A DNA stretch of 28,354 nucleotides, from positions 1 to 28,354 of the IMG/VR virus record IMGVR_UViG_3300042989_000010; one strand, written 5' to 3'. The notes under the pieces are model-generated. The model had not been told where the DNA came from. It saw only the letters and a program-made list of their open reading frames with translations, and did not search any database. A program made the position numbers and the translations under genes. How positions within the stretch are numbered: position 1 is the first letter of the stretch; each line of letters starts with the position of its first letter. This DNA comes from a virus. This document shows positions 23,482 through 28,354 of the stretch, in pieces.

Positions 23482-23850
23482 CTAGGTTTTGAGATATTTT
23501 TTTATCTCATTTTGCGCTTCTTCGGCACTGTATGAAATGACAATGGTATAATTCTGGGCGTGCAACTTATCATGAAATTCTTTCTGAATTTTAGATACTT
23601 TTCCCTTGGGCGATTTCATTTCAATAAATAGGCCTGGGATCACTTTAGCAGTAATTTTATCAAAACGGGGCACCAGCAACTGTAAATCGGGCACCCCTGC
23701 AGTTAGGCCCATAGCCTTTGCACGAACACGCTGCATCACCGCAAGATTAACCCCAGCTGGGTAACCTATTAAAAGGTCGCCAATCTCGGGATATTGCAAC
23801 TTAAACCATCTCAAAAGCGCTATCTGCTCTTGAGACTCTTTATATACCAT
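23482..23850 (-). CDS. VRR-NUC domain nuclease
   Basis: 122 aa, the size of a stand-alone VRR-NUC protein. Motifs: ESQEQIALLRWFKLQYPEI at the N-terminus, GVPDLQLL with D55, LFIEMKSPKGKVSKIQ with E77-x-K79 and Q89, then helix and strand (YTIVISYSAEEAQNEI). This is the PD-(D/E)xK core with the usual D...ExK plus Q. Such phage nucleases are often Holliday-junction or flap type enzymes resolving branched DNA before packaging. The place upstream of terS fits a late DNA-processing role. Substrate preference is inferred. Confidence 0.88.
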   Translation of the reverse strand: MVYKESQEQIALLRWFKLQYPEIGDLLIGYPAGVNLAVMQRVRAKAMGLTAGVPDLQLLVPRFDKITAKVIPGLFIEMKSPKGKVSKIQKEFHDKLHAQNYTIVISYSAEEAQNEIKKYLKT

Positions 23851-23872
23851 CTAAGCATCCATGCTTTTATAT

Positions 23873-24052
23873 TTAGAATCTTTCCTGGACGGGTTGTGTC
23901 ATCTTTTCAAAGTCCTCATCTGATCCCTCTAACACAACGTAAAAGCGAATCATGTTCTTATCGTCCTGCTTAAAGTACAACAACCCGCTTTCAGAGCAAA
24001 TAAGCTCCCCACCTGAAACATCCTTTATTTGCTCGTCTTTTAAATCTATCAT
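23873..24052 (-). CDS. Small acidic protein (59 aa), hypothetical
   Basis: A 59-codon frame from ATG 24052, supported by a good SD (AAGGAG). Sequence begins MIDLKDEQIKDVSGGELICS, followed by GLLYFKQDDKNMIRFYVVLEG and an acidic tail. Soluble, beta-rich in the middle, no known motif. It lies between a VRR-NUC gene and an 80-aa gene in the same orientation. No function can be assigned. Confidence 0.62.
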   Translation of the reverse strand: MIDLKDEQIKDVSGGELICSESGLLYFKQDDKNMIRFYVVLEGSDEDFEKMTQPVQERF

Positions 24053-24082
24053 TCTAGTCTCCTTAATTAAATCGTTCTAAGA

Positions 24083-24325
24083 CTATATCGCACTAATCCT
24101 TAAAAGGGGATACTTTTTTTTAGCTGGCGTAAATTTTTTAAGTCCTTCATCGAAATTTCTTTTAGATCGCCTTTGGATCTTATTGAGCTCTTTAAAGAAT
24201 CTATCGGTGTAGATCAATTCTTGCTCATCCTCGCTTAAGCTAGATGACTCTATTGCTGCTAAAGCCAGCTTATGTGCTCTCATGTGTCCACCATCTTCAT
24301 CCCAATCTAAGTTGATTTTCTTCAT
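24083..24325 (-). CDS. Hypothetical charged helical protein (80 aa)
   Basis: I take ATG 24325 (MKKINLDWDEDGG) because AAGGAG lies about 8 bases upstream; an earlier in-frame ATG at 24403 has no ribosome-binding site and would overlap the replication-like gene. The 80-residue product is highly charged: an acidic start, a helix (MRAHKLALAAIESSSLSEDEQELI), and a basic C-terminus (KIQRRSKRNFDEGLKKFTPAKKK). No known domain. The charge split suggests a nucleic acid or protein binding accessory. Confidence 0.58.
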   Translation of the reverse strand: MKKINLDWDEDGGHMRAHKLALAAIESSSLSEDEQELIYTDRFFKELNKIQRRSKRNFDEGLKKFTPAKKKYPLLRISAI

Positions 24326-24389
24326 TTGTCTTCTCCTTTTTAATTTTAAAGTCGGTCCATTCGAAAATAATTTAGCATGTGATTGGGTT

Positions 24390-25466
24390 TTAGTTATCCA
24401 CATTTTCTGTGGGTAAGTCTGTGGGATAAAGACGTTTCAAATATCTTCTCATAATTGAATTGGCAAATGCCTCAAAGTTCAAAACTTTTTCACCCTTCAA
24501 GTATTGCCTCGTCATAGCTGCCTTAACGCATTCAATTATGCTGATTTTAGTTGCTTGACATTCGTTTGTCATCAAAAGCAATTTACACAAAATGTCCGCT
24601 TGTTCGTCCCTGAAATTCTTGTCAAGCATTTGGAAAACGGCATGGGGAAGCATTGTGTCGTTTTTCCGAATCGTGCTCAAACGCATACCTTCTTGCAGTT
24701 TCTCGGTCCAATGCACGTCAGGCTCGTTAGCTGCTTTTGGCTCGATTTTTTCCGGGTATGGACAAACATTTGCGTGCAAATGGGCTCCCTGAAGTTCTTC
24801 GTAGCTGAGCGGAGGCGCATTGAGGTCAATTTTCCTCTGCGTTTTGATTTCGTTCATACGCGTATTTTCCATATCCATATCCGGAAGTGTTTTTAAACAA
24901 AACCCCATATCATGGCGGACATTTTCTTTTTTTAGTTCTGGAACTTCATCTAAAACTATTGAATTTATTGGCTTTTGGGGTTCTCTGTTCATTTTGGCTA
25001 AACGGACGTTTGAACGGTTACTTAGGATGATATAACGATAAACATCCATACCGAGTTGAGTGGGAACGGCGACCTTCACTTCCTTAAATTTTCCATTGAC
25101 TGAATAATAATTTATTAGACCTTTTTCACTTAAGGTTGTAAGCAGTCTTCTTACTTGTCTTTCCCCTACTGACTTATTATGTTGAAAGAGAGGCAAAGAT
25201 TTACCTAGGTTGATTTGATTGGTCTTGCACATTTTCCATTCACCATGCAGATGCCTGCCGCAAATTAATTTTAGCAAAGCGAAGACAGAGGATTTTTTAC
25301 GAGTTCTATGATGCTCTAATAAAGGATGACGAAAGCTTTCAATATGGTCGAGCTGCTCTTGAGTACGATAACTTACATTGAAACTGGGTTTTTTTGAGGT
25401 ATTTTCGCCAATAAAGCTGGATACTTGATTCGGGAGGTTGACTTGTAGGTTTTTCTGGTTTATCAT
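24390..25466 (-). CDS. Putative replication / winged-helix DNA-binding protein (358 aa)
   Basis: ATG 25466 with AGAAGAG. The middle (about residues 70-150) looks like a winged helix: SVFALLKLICGRHLHG, then SVGERQVRRLLTTLSEKGLINYYSVNGKFKEVKVAVP, with helix-turn-helix (SVGERQVRRLLTTLSEKGLI) and a beta wing. A linker with many polar residues follows, and a helical C-terminal region (DEQADILCKLLLMTNECQATKISIIECVKAAM) ends with a basic patch. Plasmid- or phage-type replication initiators and regulators have this layout, but I see no family-diagnostic motif. First gene of the long leftward series, beside a 318-base intergenic region with several inverted repeats, which could contain its binding sites or an origin. 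Confidence 0.5.
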   Translation of the reverse strand: MINQKNLQVNLPNQVSSFIGENTSKKPSFNVSYRTQEQLDHIESFRHPLLEHHRTRKKSSVFALLKLICGRHLHGEWKMCKTNQINLGKSLPLFQHNKSVGERQVRRLLTTLSEKGLINYYSVNGKFKEVKVAVPTQLGMDVYRYIILSNRSNVRLAKMNREPQKPINSIVLDEVPELKKENVRHDMGFCLKTLPDMDMENTRMNEIKTQRKIDLNAPPLSYEELQGAHLHANVCPYPEKIEPKAANEPDVHWTEKLQEGMRLSTIRKNDTMLPHAVFQMLDKNFRDEQADILCKLLLMTNECQATKISIIECVKAAMTRQYLKGEKVLNFEAFANSIMRRYLKRLYPTDLPTENVDN

Positions 25467-25541
25467 TTGTTCTCTTCTTGCGAGGAAGTATCATTTGTTA
25501 AAGGGTCTTAGAAAACAGCGTCTAACTGTGATCTAAGATGA

Positions 25542-25563
25542 AATAATTCTCTTAAGAATTATT
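25542..25563. repeat. AT-rich inverted repeat (9-bp arms)
   Basis: AATAATTCT (25542-25550) and AGAATTATT (25555-25563) are perfect 9-bp arms around CTTA. On the plus strand it is followed by ATTTATTTTTCGG, so it could also act as a weak rightward terminator, or be an operator of a symmetric repressor. Confidence 0.5.
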
Positions 25564-25644
25564 ATTTATTTTTCGGTCCCGTACATGTTACGACAATTTT
25601 GAAAAAAGTAAAATCCTTTCAGATAAGTCGTAAAATGTTTTGGT

Positions 25645-25683
25645 CGGTTTGCTTATACTTGTTAGTCCTCGTTCTGCAAACCG
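25645..25683. repeat. Inverted repeat with 8-bp arms around a TATACT box
   Basis: CGGTTTGC (25645-25652) and GCAAACCG (25676-25683) are perfect arms separated by 23 bases that include TATACT (25654-25659). The centre-to-centre distance is 31 bases, about three helical turns, which would place two half sites on the same face of the DNA. Candidate operator pair for a regulator of the rightward gene. Confidence 0.45.
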
Positions 25684-25742
25684 GTCATCTAATCCTCTTT
25701 CTAAAATCTAATTATAAATCTTCATTTTTTTCTCTCTTTGTG

Positions 25743-25764
25743 TAATGCTGGAAATACAGCATTA
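25743..25764 (+). repeat. Hairpin just upstream of the 79-aa gene's ribosome-binding site
   Basis: TAATGCTG (25743-25750) and CAGCATTA (25757-25764) are perfect 8-bp arms with a GAAATA loop, ending five bases before AAGGAG. In RNA it would sit directly at the ribosome-binding site and may affect translation of the GTG-start gene; as DNA it could be an operator. Confidence 0.5.
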
Positions 25765-25784
25765 ATAACAAGGAGCGTTTATCT

Positions 25785-26024
25785 GTGCCATTCTTCAAAC
25801 TTCTAAGCGAAAATCCCGAAGATTATGACTCCGAAGATAATCTTCCAGAACATACTGAAATTGAGCCTGATTTTGACATGTCAGAATGCGATAACAGAGA
25901 ATATATAGAGCTTTTACTAGATACAGGGGAGCTATTTTCTGTGCCCTTAGATTGGCTTATACAAGCTTCTAGGTACTATAGCTTTCACAAGGAAACAGAT
26001 CACAGCAAAGGTGTCATGCATTGA
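25785..26024 (+). CDS. Acidic hypothetical protein (79 aa)
   Basis: Starts at GTG 25785, decided by AAGGAG 9 bases upstream. Very acidic N-terminal half (SENPEDYDSEDNLPEHTEIEPDFDMSECDNREYIE), then a hydrophobic strand/helix (LLLDTGELFSVPLDWLIQASRYY). No known motif. The charge resembles DNA-mimic or anti-repressor type phage proteins, but this is only a possibility. It is convergent with the RHH-like gene, overlapping its 3' end by 25 bases. Confidence 0.6.
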   Translation: MPFFKLLSENPEDYDSEDNLPEHTEIEPDFDMSECDNREYIELLLDTGELFSVPLDWLIQASRYYSFHKETDHSKGVMH

Positions 26025-26200
26025 TAACCATGTTTTTCTTGTCTTTTTATAAGATCATCTATGCCTTTCATAATTTTTTCATATGCGAACATCGCAGGCT
26101 TAAGCTCGTCTCTATAGCACGCGCGTCTAACTTTGGCATAGTCTGCCTCGGTCATTCTAATAGTCATTGTTACCTTTTTAACGTCGTCTTTTTGTTTCAT
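26000..26200 (-). CDS. Ribbon-helix-helix-like putative repressor (66 aa)
   Basis: I choose ATG 26200 because AGGAG is 8 bases upstream; an ATG six codons earlier lacks this. The product starts with a basic segment and a beta-strand-like KKVTMTIRMTEADYAKVRRA followed by helices (MFAYEKIMKGIDDLIKRQ), the general shape of ribbon-helix-helix regulators such as Arc or MetJ-like phage proteins. It is transcribed leftward from its own promoter (26227-26255), which faces the rightward promoter of the recombination operon (26289-26317) with 33 bases between the two -35 boxes. This arrangement suits a small repressor controlling both. Confidence 0.58.
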   Translation of the reverse strand: MKQKDDVKKVTMTIRMTEADYAKVRRACYRDELKPAMFAYEKIMKGIDDLIKRQEKHGYQCMTPLL

Positions 26201-26226
26201 AGCTTTTCTCCTGTGCATTTAAGTGT

Positions 26227-26255
26227 AATGTATTCCTATTTTAAAACTCTGTCAA
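26227..26255 (-). promoter_or_regulatory. Leftward sigma70-type promoter for the RHH-like gene
   Basis: On the minus strand TTGACA (26250-26255) is separated by exactly 17 bases from TACATT (26227-26232). The -35 hexamer is a perfect consensus match. Its first downstream start is the ATG of the RHH-like gene at 26200. Confidence 0.65.
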
Positions 26256-26288
26256 CCTTTTTTAAATCATTCTTTTATAAAAAAACAC

Positions 26289-26317
26289 TTGACACTCGTG
26301 ACACGGAAAGATAAGAT
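26289..26317 (+). promoter_or_regulatory. Rightward sigma70-type promoter for the recombination operon
   Basis: TTGACA (26289-26294), 17 bases, TAAGAT (26312-26317): perfect -35, good -10. The spacer contains the short palindrome CGTGACACG (26297-26305), a candidate operator. The leader of about 45 bases leads to a 21-codon ORF and then the small genes, YqaJ and RecT. Confidence 0.75.
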
Positions 26318-26343
26318 GTCCTTAGTCGCCAATTGTGGAGACA

Positions 26344-26362
26344 AAAAACGAACGAAGGACTA
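26344..26362 (+). repeat. 19-base direct repeat, copy 1 (ribosome-binding segment)
   Basis: AAAAACGAACGAAGGACTA is present here and again at 27833-27851 without any mismatch. In both places its AAGGA serves as Shine-Dalgarno for an ATG 7 to 8 bases further on (the leader peptide here, recT there). Confidence 0.85.
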
Positions 26363-26366
26363 AAAA

Positions 26367-26432
26367 ATGAAAGTATGCAAATGCAATATATATAAAGAAT
26401 TGTCAGTCAATTTGAACCAAGGAGGGTTTTAA
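26367..26432 (+). CDS. Leader peptide, 21 aa
   Basis: ATG 26367 follows AAGGA by 7 bases. The 21-codon frame begins MKVCKCNIYK and ends in GGF, TAA at 26430-26432. The codons for its last residues contain the AAGGAGG Shine-Dalgarno of the next gene, whose ATG is at 26434, so ribosomes finishing the leader would be positioned at that site. It carries a CKC motif. A translated leader coupled to the operon is a reasonable reading; no attenuator hairpin is seen. Confidence 0.5.
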   Translation: MKVCKCNIYKELSVNLNQGGF

Positions 26433-26433
26433 T

Positions 26434-26586
26434 ATGTGCATGGAAATGTATCATGGTGACGAGGATTTCATTGAATCAGAGCGTGCATATGACGCAGAAT
26501 GTTCATGGAATCTACAAGGGGACTCTAGCTACTATTATTTGCTAGAAGATACGAAGATTAACAATGACCCACAATGGGCGGCTTAA
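26434..26586 (+). CDS. Small acidic protein (50 aa)
   Basis: 50 codons from ATG 26434 with a strong AAGGAGG ribosome-binding site (inside the leader-peptide frame). Acidic and polar: MCMEMYHGDEDFIESERAYD, then a Tyr-rich patch (SSYYYLLED), ending in DPQWAA. It lacks a membrane segment or known motif. Its TAA lies next to AAGGAG of the following gene. Function unknown; early-gene position, first large frame after the promoter. Confidence 0.6.
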   Translation: MCMEMYHGDEDFIESERAYDAECSWNLQGDSSYYYLLEDTKINNDPQWAA

Positions 26587-26596
26587 GGAGATGGAC

Positions 26597-26782
26597 ATGA
26601 TTGATTATGCATTAATGACGATACCCGTTGCTATTTTTGTTCTGACAATTTCTCTTGGTATATCTACGATATTCATGTGCAAAGATATATATAGACAACT
26701 GCGAAAACCAACTAAAAAAGCCAGCAATATTGCATTTCATTGCAGAGAAGACTTTATGACTTCCGAACAGAGGATTGCATAA
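26597..26782 (+). CDS. Single-membrane-helix protein (61 aa)
   Basis: I start at ATG 26597, 6 bases after AAGGAG; two earlier ATGs in frame (26564, 26591) are too early relative to the ribosome-binding site. One hydrophobic helix at about residues 3-26 (DYALMTIPVAIFVLTISLGISTIF), then a basic region (DIYRQLRKPTKKAS). Short N-terminus outside, basic C-terminus in the cytoplasm by the positive-inside rule. Function unknown. It shares one base with the next gene (TAATG). Confidence 0.6.
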   Translation: MIDYALMTIPVAIFVLTISLGISTIFMCKDIYRQLRKPTKKASNIAFHCREDFMTSEQRIA

Positions 26783-26937
26783 TGTCAAAGGAAAACATAA
26801 TAGGGATTTTATGTATGTTAATTTTATATACTGCTTTTTTTTACGTGTATGGACTGCATGTTCAAAGCTTAAAAAGAAAAGAAGAGCTGATGCAAAAAGC
26901 AGAATCAGCAGTCGATGAAAATAAAGGTGAGTCATGA
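26782..26937 (+). CDS. Single-membrane-helix protein (51 aa)
   Basis: ATG 26782 overlaps the previous TAA (TAATG). The 51-aa product has one hydrophobic helix at about residues 5-22 (NIIGILCMLILYTAFFYVYG), then a charged cytoplasmic helix (SLKRKEELMQKAESAVDENK). It ends with an ATGA overlap to the YqaJ exonuclease gene. Two tiny membrane proteins next to each other in a phage early operon could form a pair, for example in exclusion or membrane anchoring; this is speculation. Confidence 0.6.
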   Translation: MSKENIIGILCMLILYTAFFYVYGLHVQSLKRKEELMQKAESAVDENKGES

Positions 26938-27860
26938 GTTTAACGGCAAAACAGCTAGAGGAAAGATTGGATTATATATGCGGCTCGGATGCCGCAACGA
27001 TTTGTGGTATATCCCCATATGGGGATAAGATCAAATTATGGCAGGAAAAGACAAGACAAATTCATGCTGAAGACATTTCAGATAAGCCTTATATAAAGGC
27101 TGGCAATTTCTTGGAGCCAGCGGTAAGAGCCTGGTTTGAAAAAGAAACTGGAATGACTGTGACCTTGGACCCAAAATTAATTGTACATAAAGATATTGCA
27201 TATATGGCCGGCAACATAGATGGATGGGTTGGAGATGATGCCATATTCGAAGCAAAAACCGCCTCTTTTGATACAGGCTGGGGTGAACAAGGAGATAATA
27301 CAATTCCTGATCACTATCTATGCCAGGTCTCTCATTATATGGCAGTATGCGATGTTAAGCGTGCATATGTAGCTGTTTTAATCAGAGGAAATGATTTTAG
27401 GCATTATGTGATTGATAGAAATTATAAGCTTGAAGAGATGCTCCTGCGGACTCAGAAATCATTCTGGGATTGCGTAAGAACGAGGGTTGCACCTCGACCT
27501 GCAAGTGGAGCTGAAGTAATTAGCCTGCATGGATACAAAAGTATTGAAGAGCCCGTTGTGGCAAATGGGGATATACAGCAAGATTTAATACAACTAGAAA
27601 AGGTGAAACAAACTATAAAAAAGTTGGACTCTCAAAAGTCAGAACTCGAAGACAAGATTAAAATATTTATGGGGCAAAATGATACTTTACTGTCCCAGTC
27701 AGGTAAAATAGCAGTTACGTGGAAATCTGCAAAGAGTACTAAACGTTTTGATTCTGCATCTTTAAAAGAAGATGATGTCGAAACTTATAGCAAGTACGTT
27801 AAAGAATTTTCCGCATCACGTCGATTTATTTTAAAAACGAACGAAGGACTAGAACTATGA
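26934..27860 (+). CDS. YqaJ-like (lambda Exo-type) alkaline exonuclease
   Basis: 308 aa; ATG overlaps the preceding stop (ATGA). YqaJ core: GSDAATICGISPYGDKIKLWQEKT (17-40), GNFLEPAVRAWFEKETG (57-73), D96 (NIDGWVG), E106-x-K108 (FEAKTAS) and Q131 (HYLCQVSHYM), the conserved PD-(D/E)xK residues. The tail (about 210-255) is coiled coil, and the last part (VTWKSAKSTKRFDSASL) is a family-like C-terminal extension. It degrades one strand of double-stranded ends to give single strands for the RecT annealing protein that follows. ATGA overlap with recT agrees with partnership. Its last codons hold the second copy of the 19-base repeat. Confidence 0.92.
   Translation: MSLTAKQLEERLDYICGSDAATICGISPYGDKIKLWQEKTRQIHAEDISDKPYIKAGNFLEPAVRAWFEKETGMTVTLDPKLIVHKDIAYMAGNIDGWVGDDAIFEAKTASFDTGWGEQGDNTIPDHYLCQVSHYMAVCDVKRAYVAVLIRGNDFRHYVIDRNYKLEEMLLRTQKSFWDCVRTRVAPRPASGAEVISLHGYKSIEEPVVANGDIQQDLIQLEKVKQTIKKLDSQKSELEDKIKIFMGQNDTLLSQSGKIAVTWKSAKSTKRFDSASLKEDDVETYSKYVKEFSASRRFILKTNEGLEL
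27833..27851 (+). repeat. 19-base direct repeat, copy 2 (recT ribosome-binding segment)
   Basis: Identical to 26344-26362. Here it is inside the last codons of the exonuclease gene and supplies the AAGGA Shine-Dalgarno for recT (ATG 27857). Confidence 0.85.
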
Positions 27861-28354
27861 GCGAAGAAACAACAAGAATTAAAGTACATGCATATCCAAC
27901 ATTACTCAGAATGGAAGATTTGCTCGGCAATATTATCCCAGCGGAAATGTGCGTAAAAAGACTTATACGCCTATTTTATGTCGAACTTGCTAAAAATCCC
28001 ACATTAAATAGCTGTAGCACTGAATCAATCTGTGGTGCTATAATGTCCTGCGCTCAATATGGACTCGAGCCCGGAATAGCAGGGATGGTTTATTTAATCC
28101 CTCGTGGCGGAAAGGCTGCATTTATGTTGGGGTATAGAGGAATGATAGAATTAAGCCGCAGATCAGGAACATTAACTTCTATAGAAGCTTCTTGTGTATA
28201 CGAAAAAGACCACTTTAAAATAAAGAAAGGAACTCGACCAGACTTAGACCATGAGCCGGCTATCATTGATCGTGGCGAGATTATCGGAGTATATGCAGTA
28301 GTAACACTAAAAGACGGCTCAAAACAATTTGATTTTATGAATATGAGCGATATT
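27857..28354 (+). CDS. recT: RecT-family single-strand annealing protein, partial
   Basis: 166 codons are visible; the frame leaves the window. Hallmarks: CVKRLIRLFYVELAKNPTLNSCS (31-53), SICGAIMSCAQYGLEPG (the family's GI..CAqlGLePg motif), GMVYLIPRGGKAAFMLGYRGMIELSRRSG (Y-P...gyrGli.La.rsG) and IEASCVYEKDHFKIKKG. It anneals single strands made by the preceding exonuclease, giving recA-independent recombination. The ATG overlaps the exonuclease stop (ATGA). Leu codons TTA are frequent, which is a useful contrast to the HNH gene in terL. Confidence 0.93.
   Translation, partial: MSEETTRIKVHAYPTLLRMEDLLGNIIPAEMCVKRLIRLFYVELAKNPTLNSCSTESICGAIMSCAQYGLEPGIAGMVYLIPRGGKAAFMLGYRGMIELSRRSGTLTSIEASCVYEKDHFKIKKGTRPDLDHEPAIIDRGEIIGVYAVVTLKDGSKQFDFMNMSDI

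Larger units (their letters stand above)
25467..25784. promoter_or_regulatory. Divergent intergenic region with three inverted repeats
   Basis: 318 bases without a convincing gene, between the leftward 358-aa gene and the rightward 79-aa gene. It is AT-rich and holds three separate inverted repeats (25542-25563, 25645-25683, 25743-25764), listed separately. The 10-base string ATCATTTGTT appears twice near the left end (overlapping the start codon of the 358-aa gene and again about 25 bases to the right). A TATACT box is at 25654-25659 but without a good -35 partner. A control region or origin is plausible; neither can be proved here. Confidence 0.5.

Noticed and set aside
24504-24896. 130-codon plus-strand frame
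   Set aside because: Opposite the 358-aa gene; Phe/Cys/His-rich shadow composition and no domain.
1-28354. tRNA genes, CRISPR arrays, insertion sequences, integrase or attachment sites
   Set aside because: None seen: no tRNA-like acceptor and T-loop strings in the intergenic parts, no regular repeat-spacer array, no transposase or integrase frame.

Overview
The window is a contiguous stretch of a tailed-phage genome (free phage or prophage) with a P22-like podovirus head and short-tail module. Base composition is AT-rich. The host is most likely a gammaproteobacterium with an AT-rich genome; this is inferred from the P22-type module and general protein character only, and no host gene is visible.

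Layout on the minus strand, read right to left from 25466 to 1: a 358-aa winged-helix, replication-like protein; two small proteins; a VRR-NUC nuclease; a zinc-ribbon protein; terminase small subunit; a cluster of tiny coupled genes; terminase large subunit (TerL); portal; two tiny basic proteins; a toxin-antitoxin pair (YoeB/YefM type) with an AlpA/excisionase-like HTH protein; scaffold; coat; a structural protein; gp4-like and gp10-like tail factors; a 98-aa protein; three ejection-type proteins; and a run of tail-fibre-like proteins interrupted by a free-standing HNH endonuclease. The left-most fibre gene runs off the window. Order and sizes match the P22 morphogenesis block (terS-terL-portal-scaffold-coat-gp4-gp10-...-gp7-gp20-gp16-tail).

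The right end (about 25785 to 28354) is mostly on the plus strand. It holds an acidic protein, a leftward RHH-like putative repressor, a divergent promoter pair, a leader peptide, small acidic and membrane proteins, a YqaJ-type exonuclease and a RecT-type annealing protein (partial). The last two form a two-component recombination system.

The most unusual object is in terL. The gene carries an in-frame 355-residue intein inserted immediately before the Walker B Asp-Asp. The usual endonuclease domain is absent from the sense frame. Instead a complete NUMOD4-HNH homing endonuclease gene (240 aa) lies on the opposite strand, entirely inside the intein and in exact codon register with terL. That endonuclease uses no TTA, CTA or TCA codon, the three that would put a stop in terL, although these codons are common in neighbouring genes. 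This looks like a mobile element in which two proteins are encoded on both strands of the same 723 bp, one of them constrained by the need to keep an essential phage gene open.
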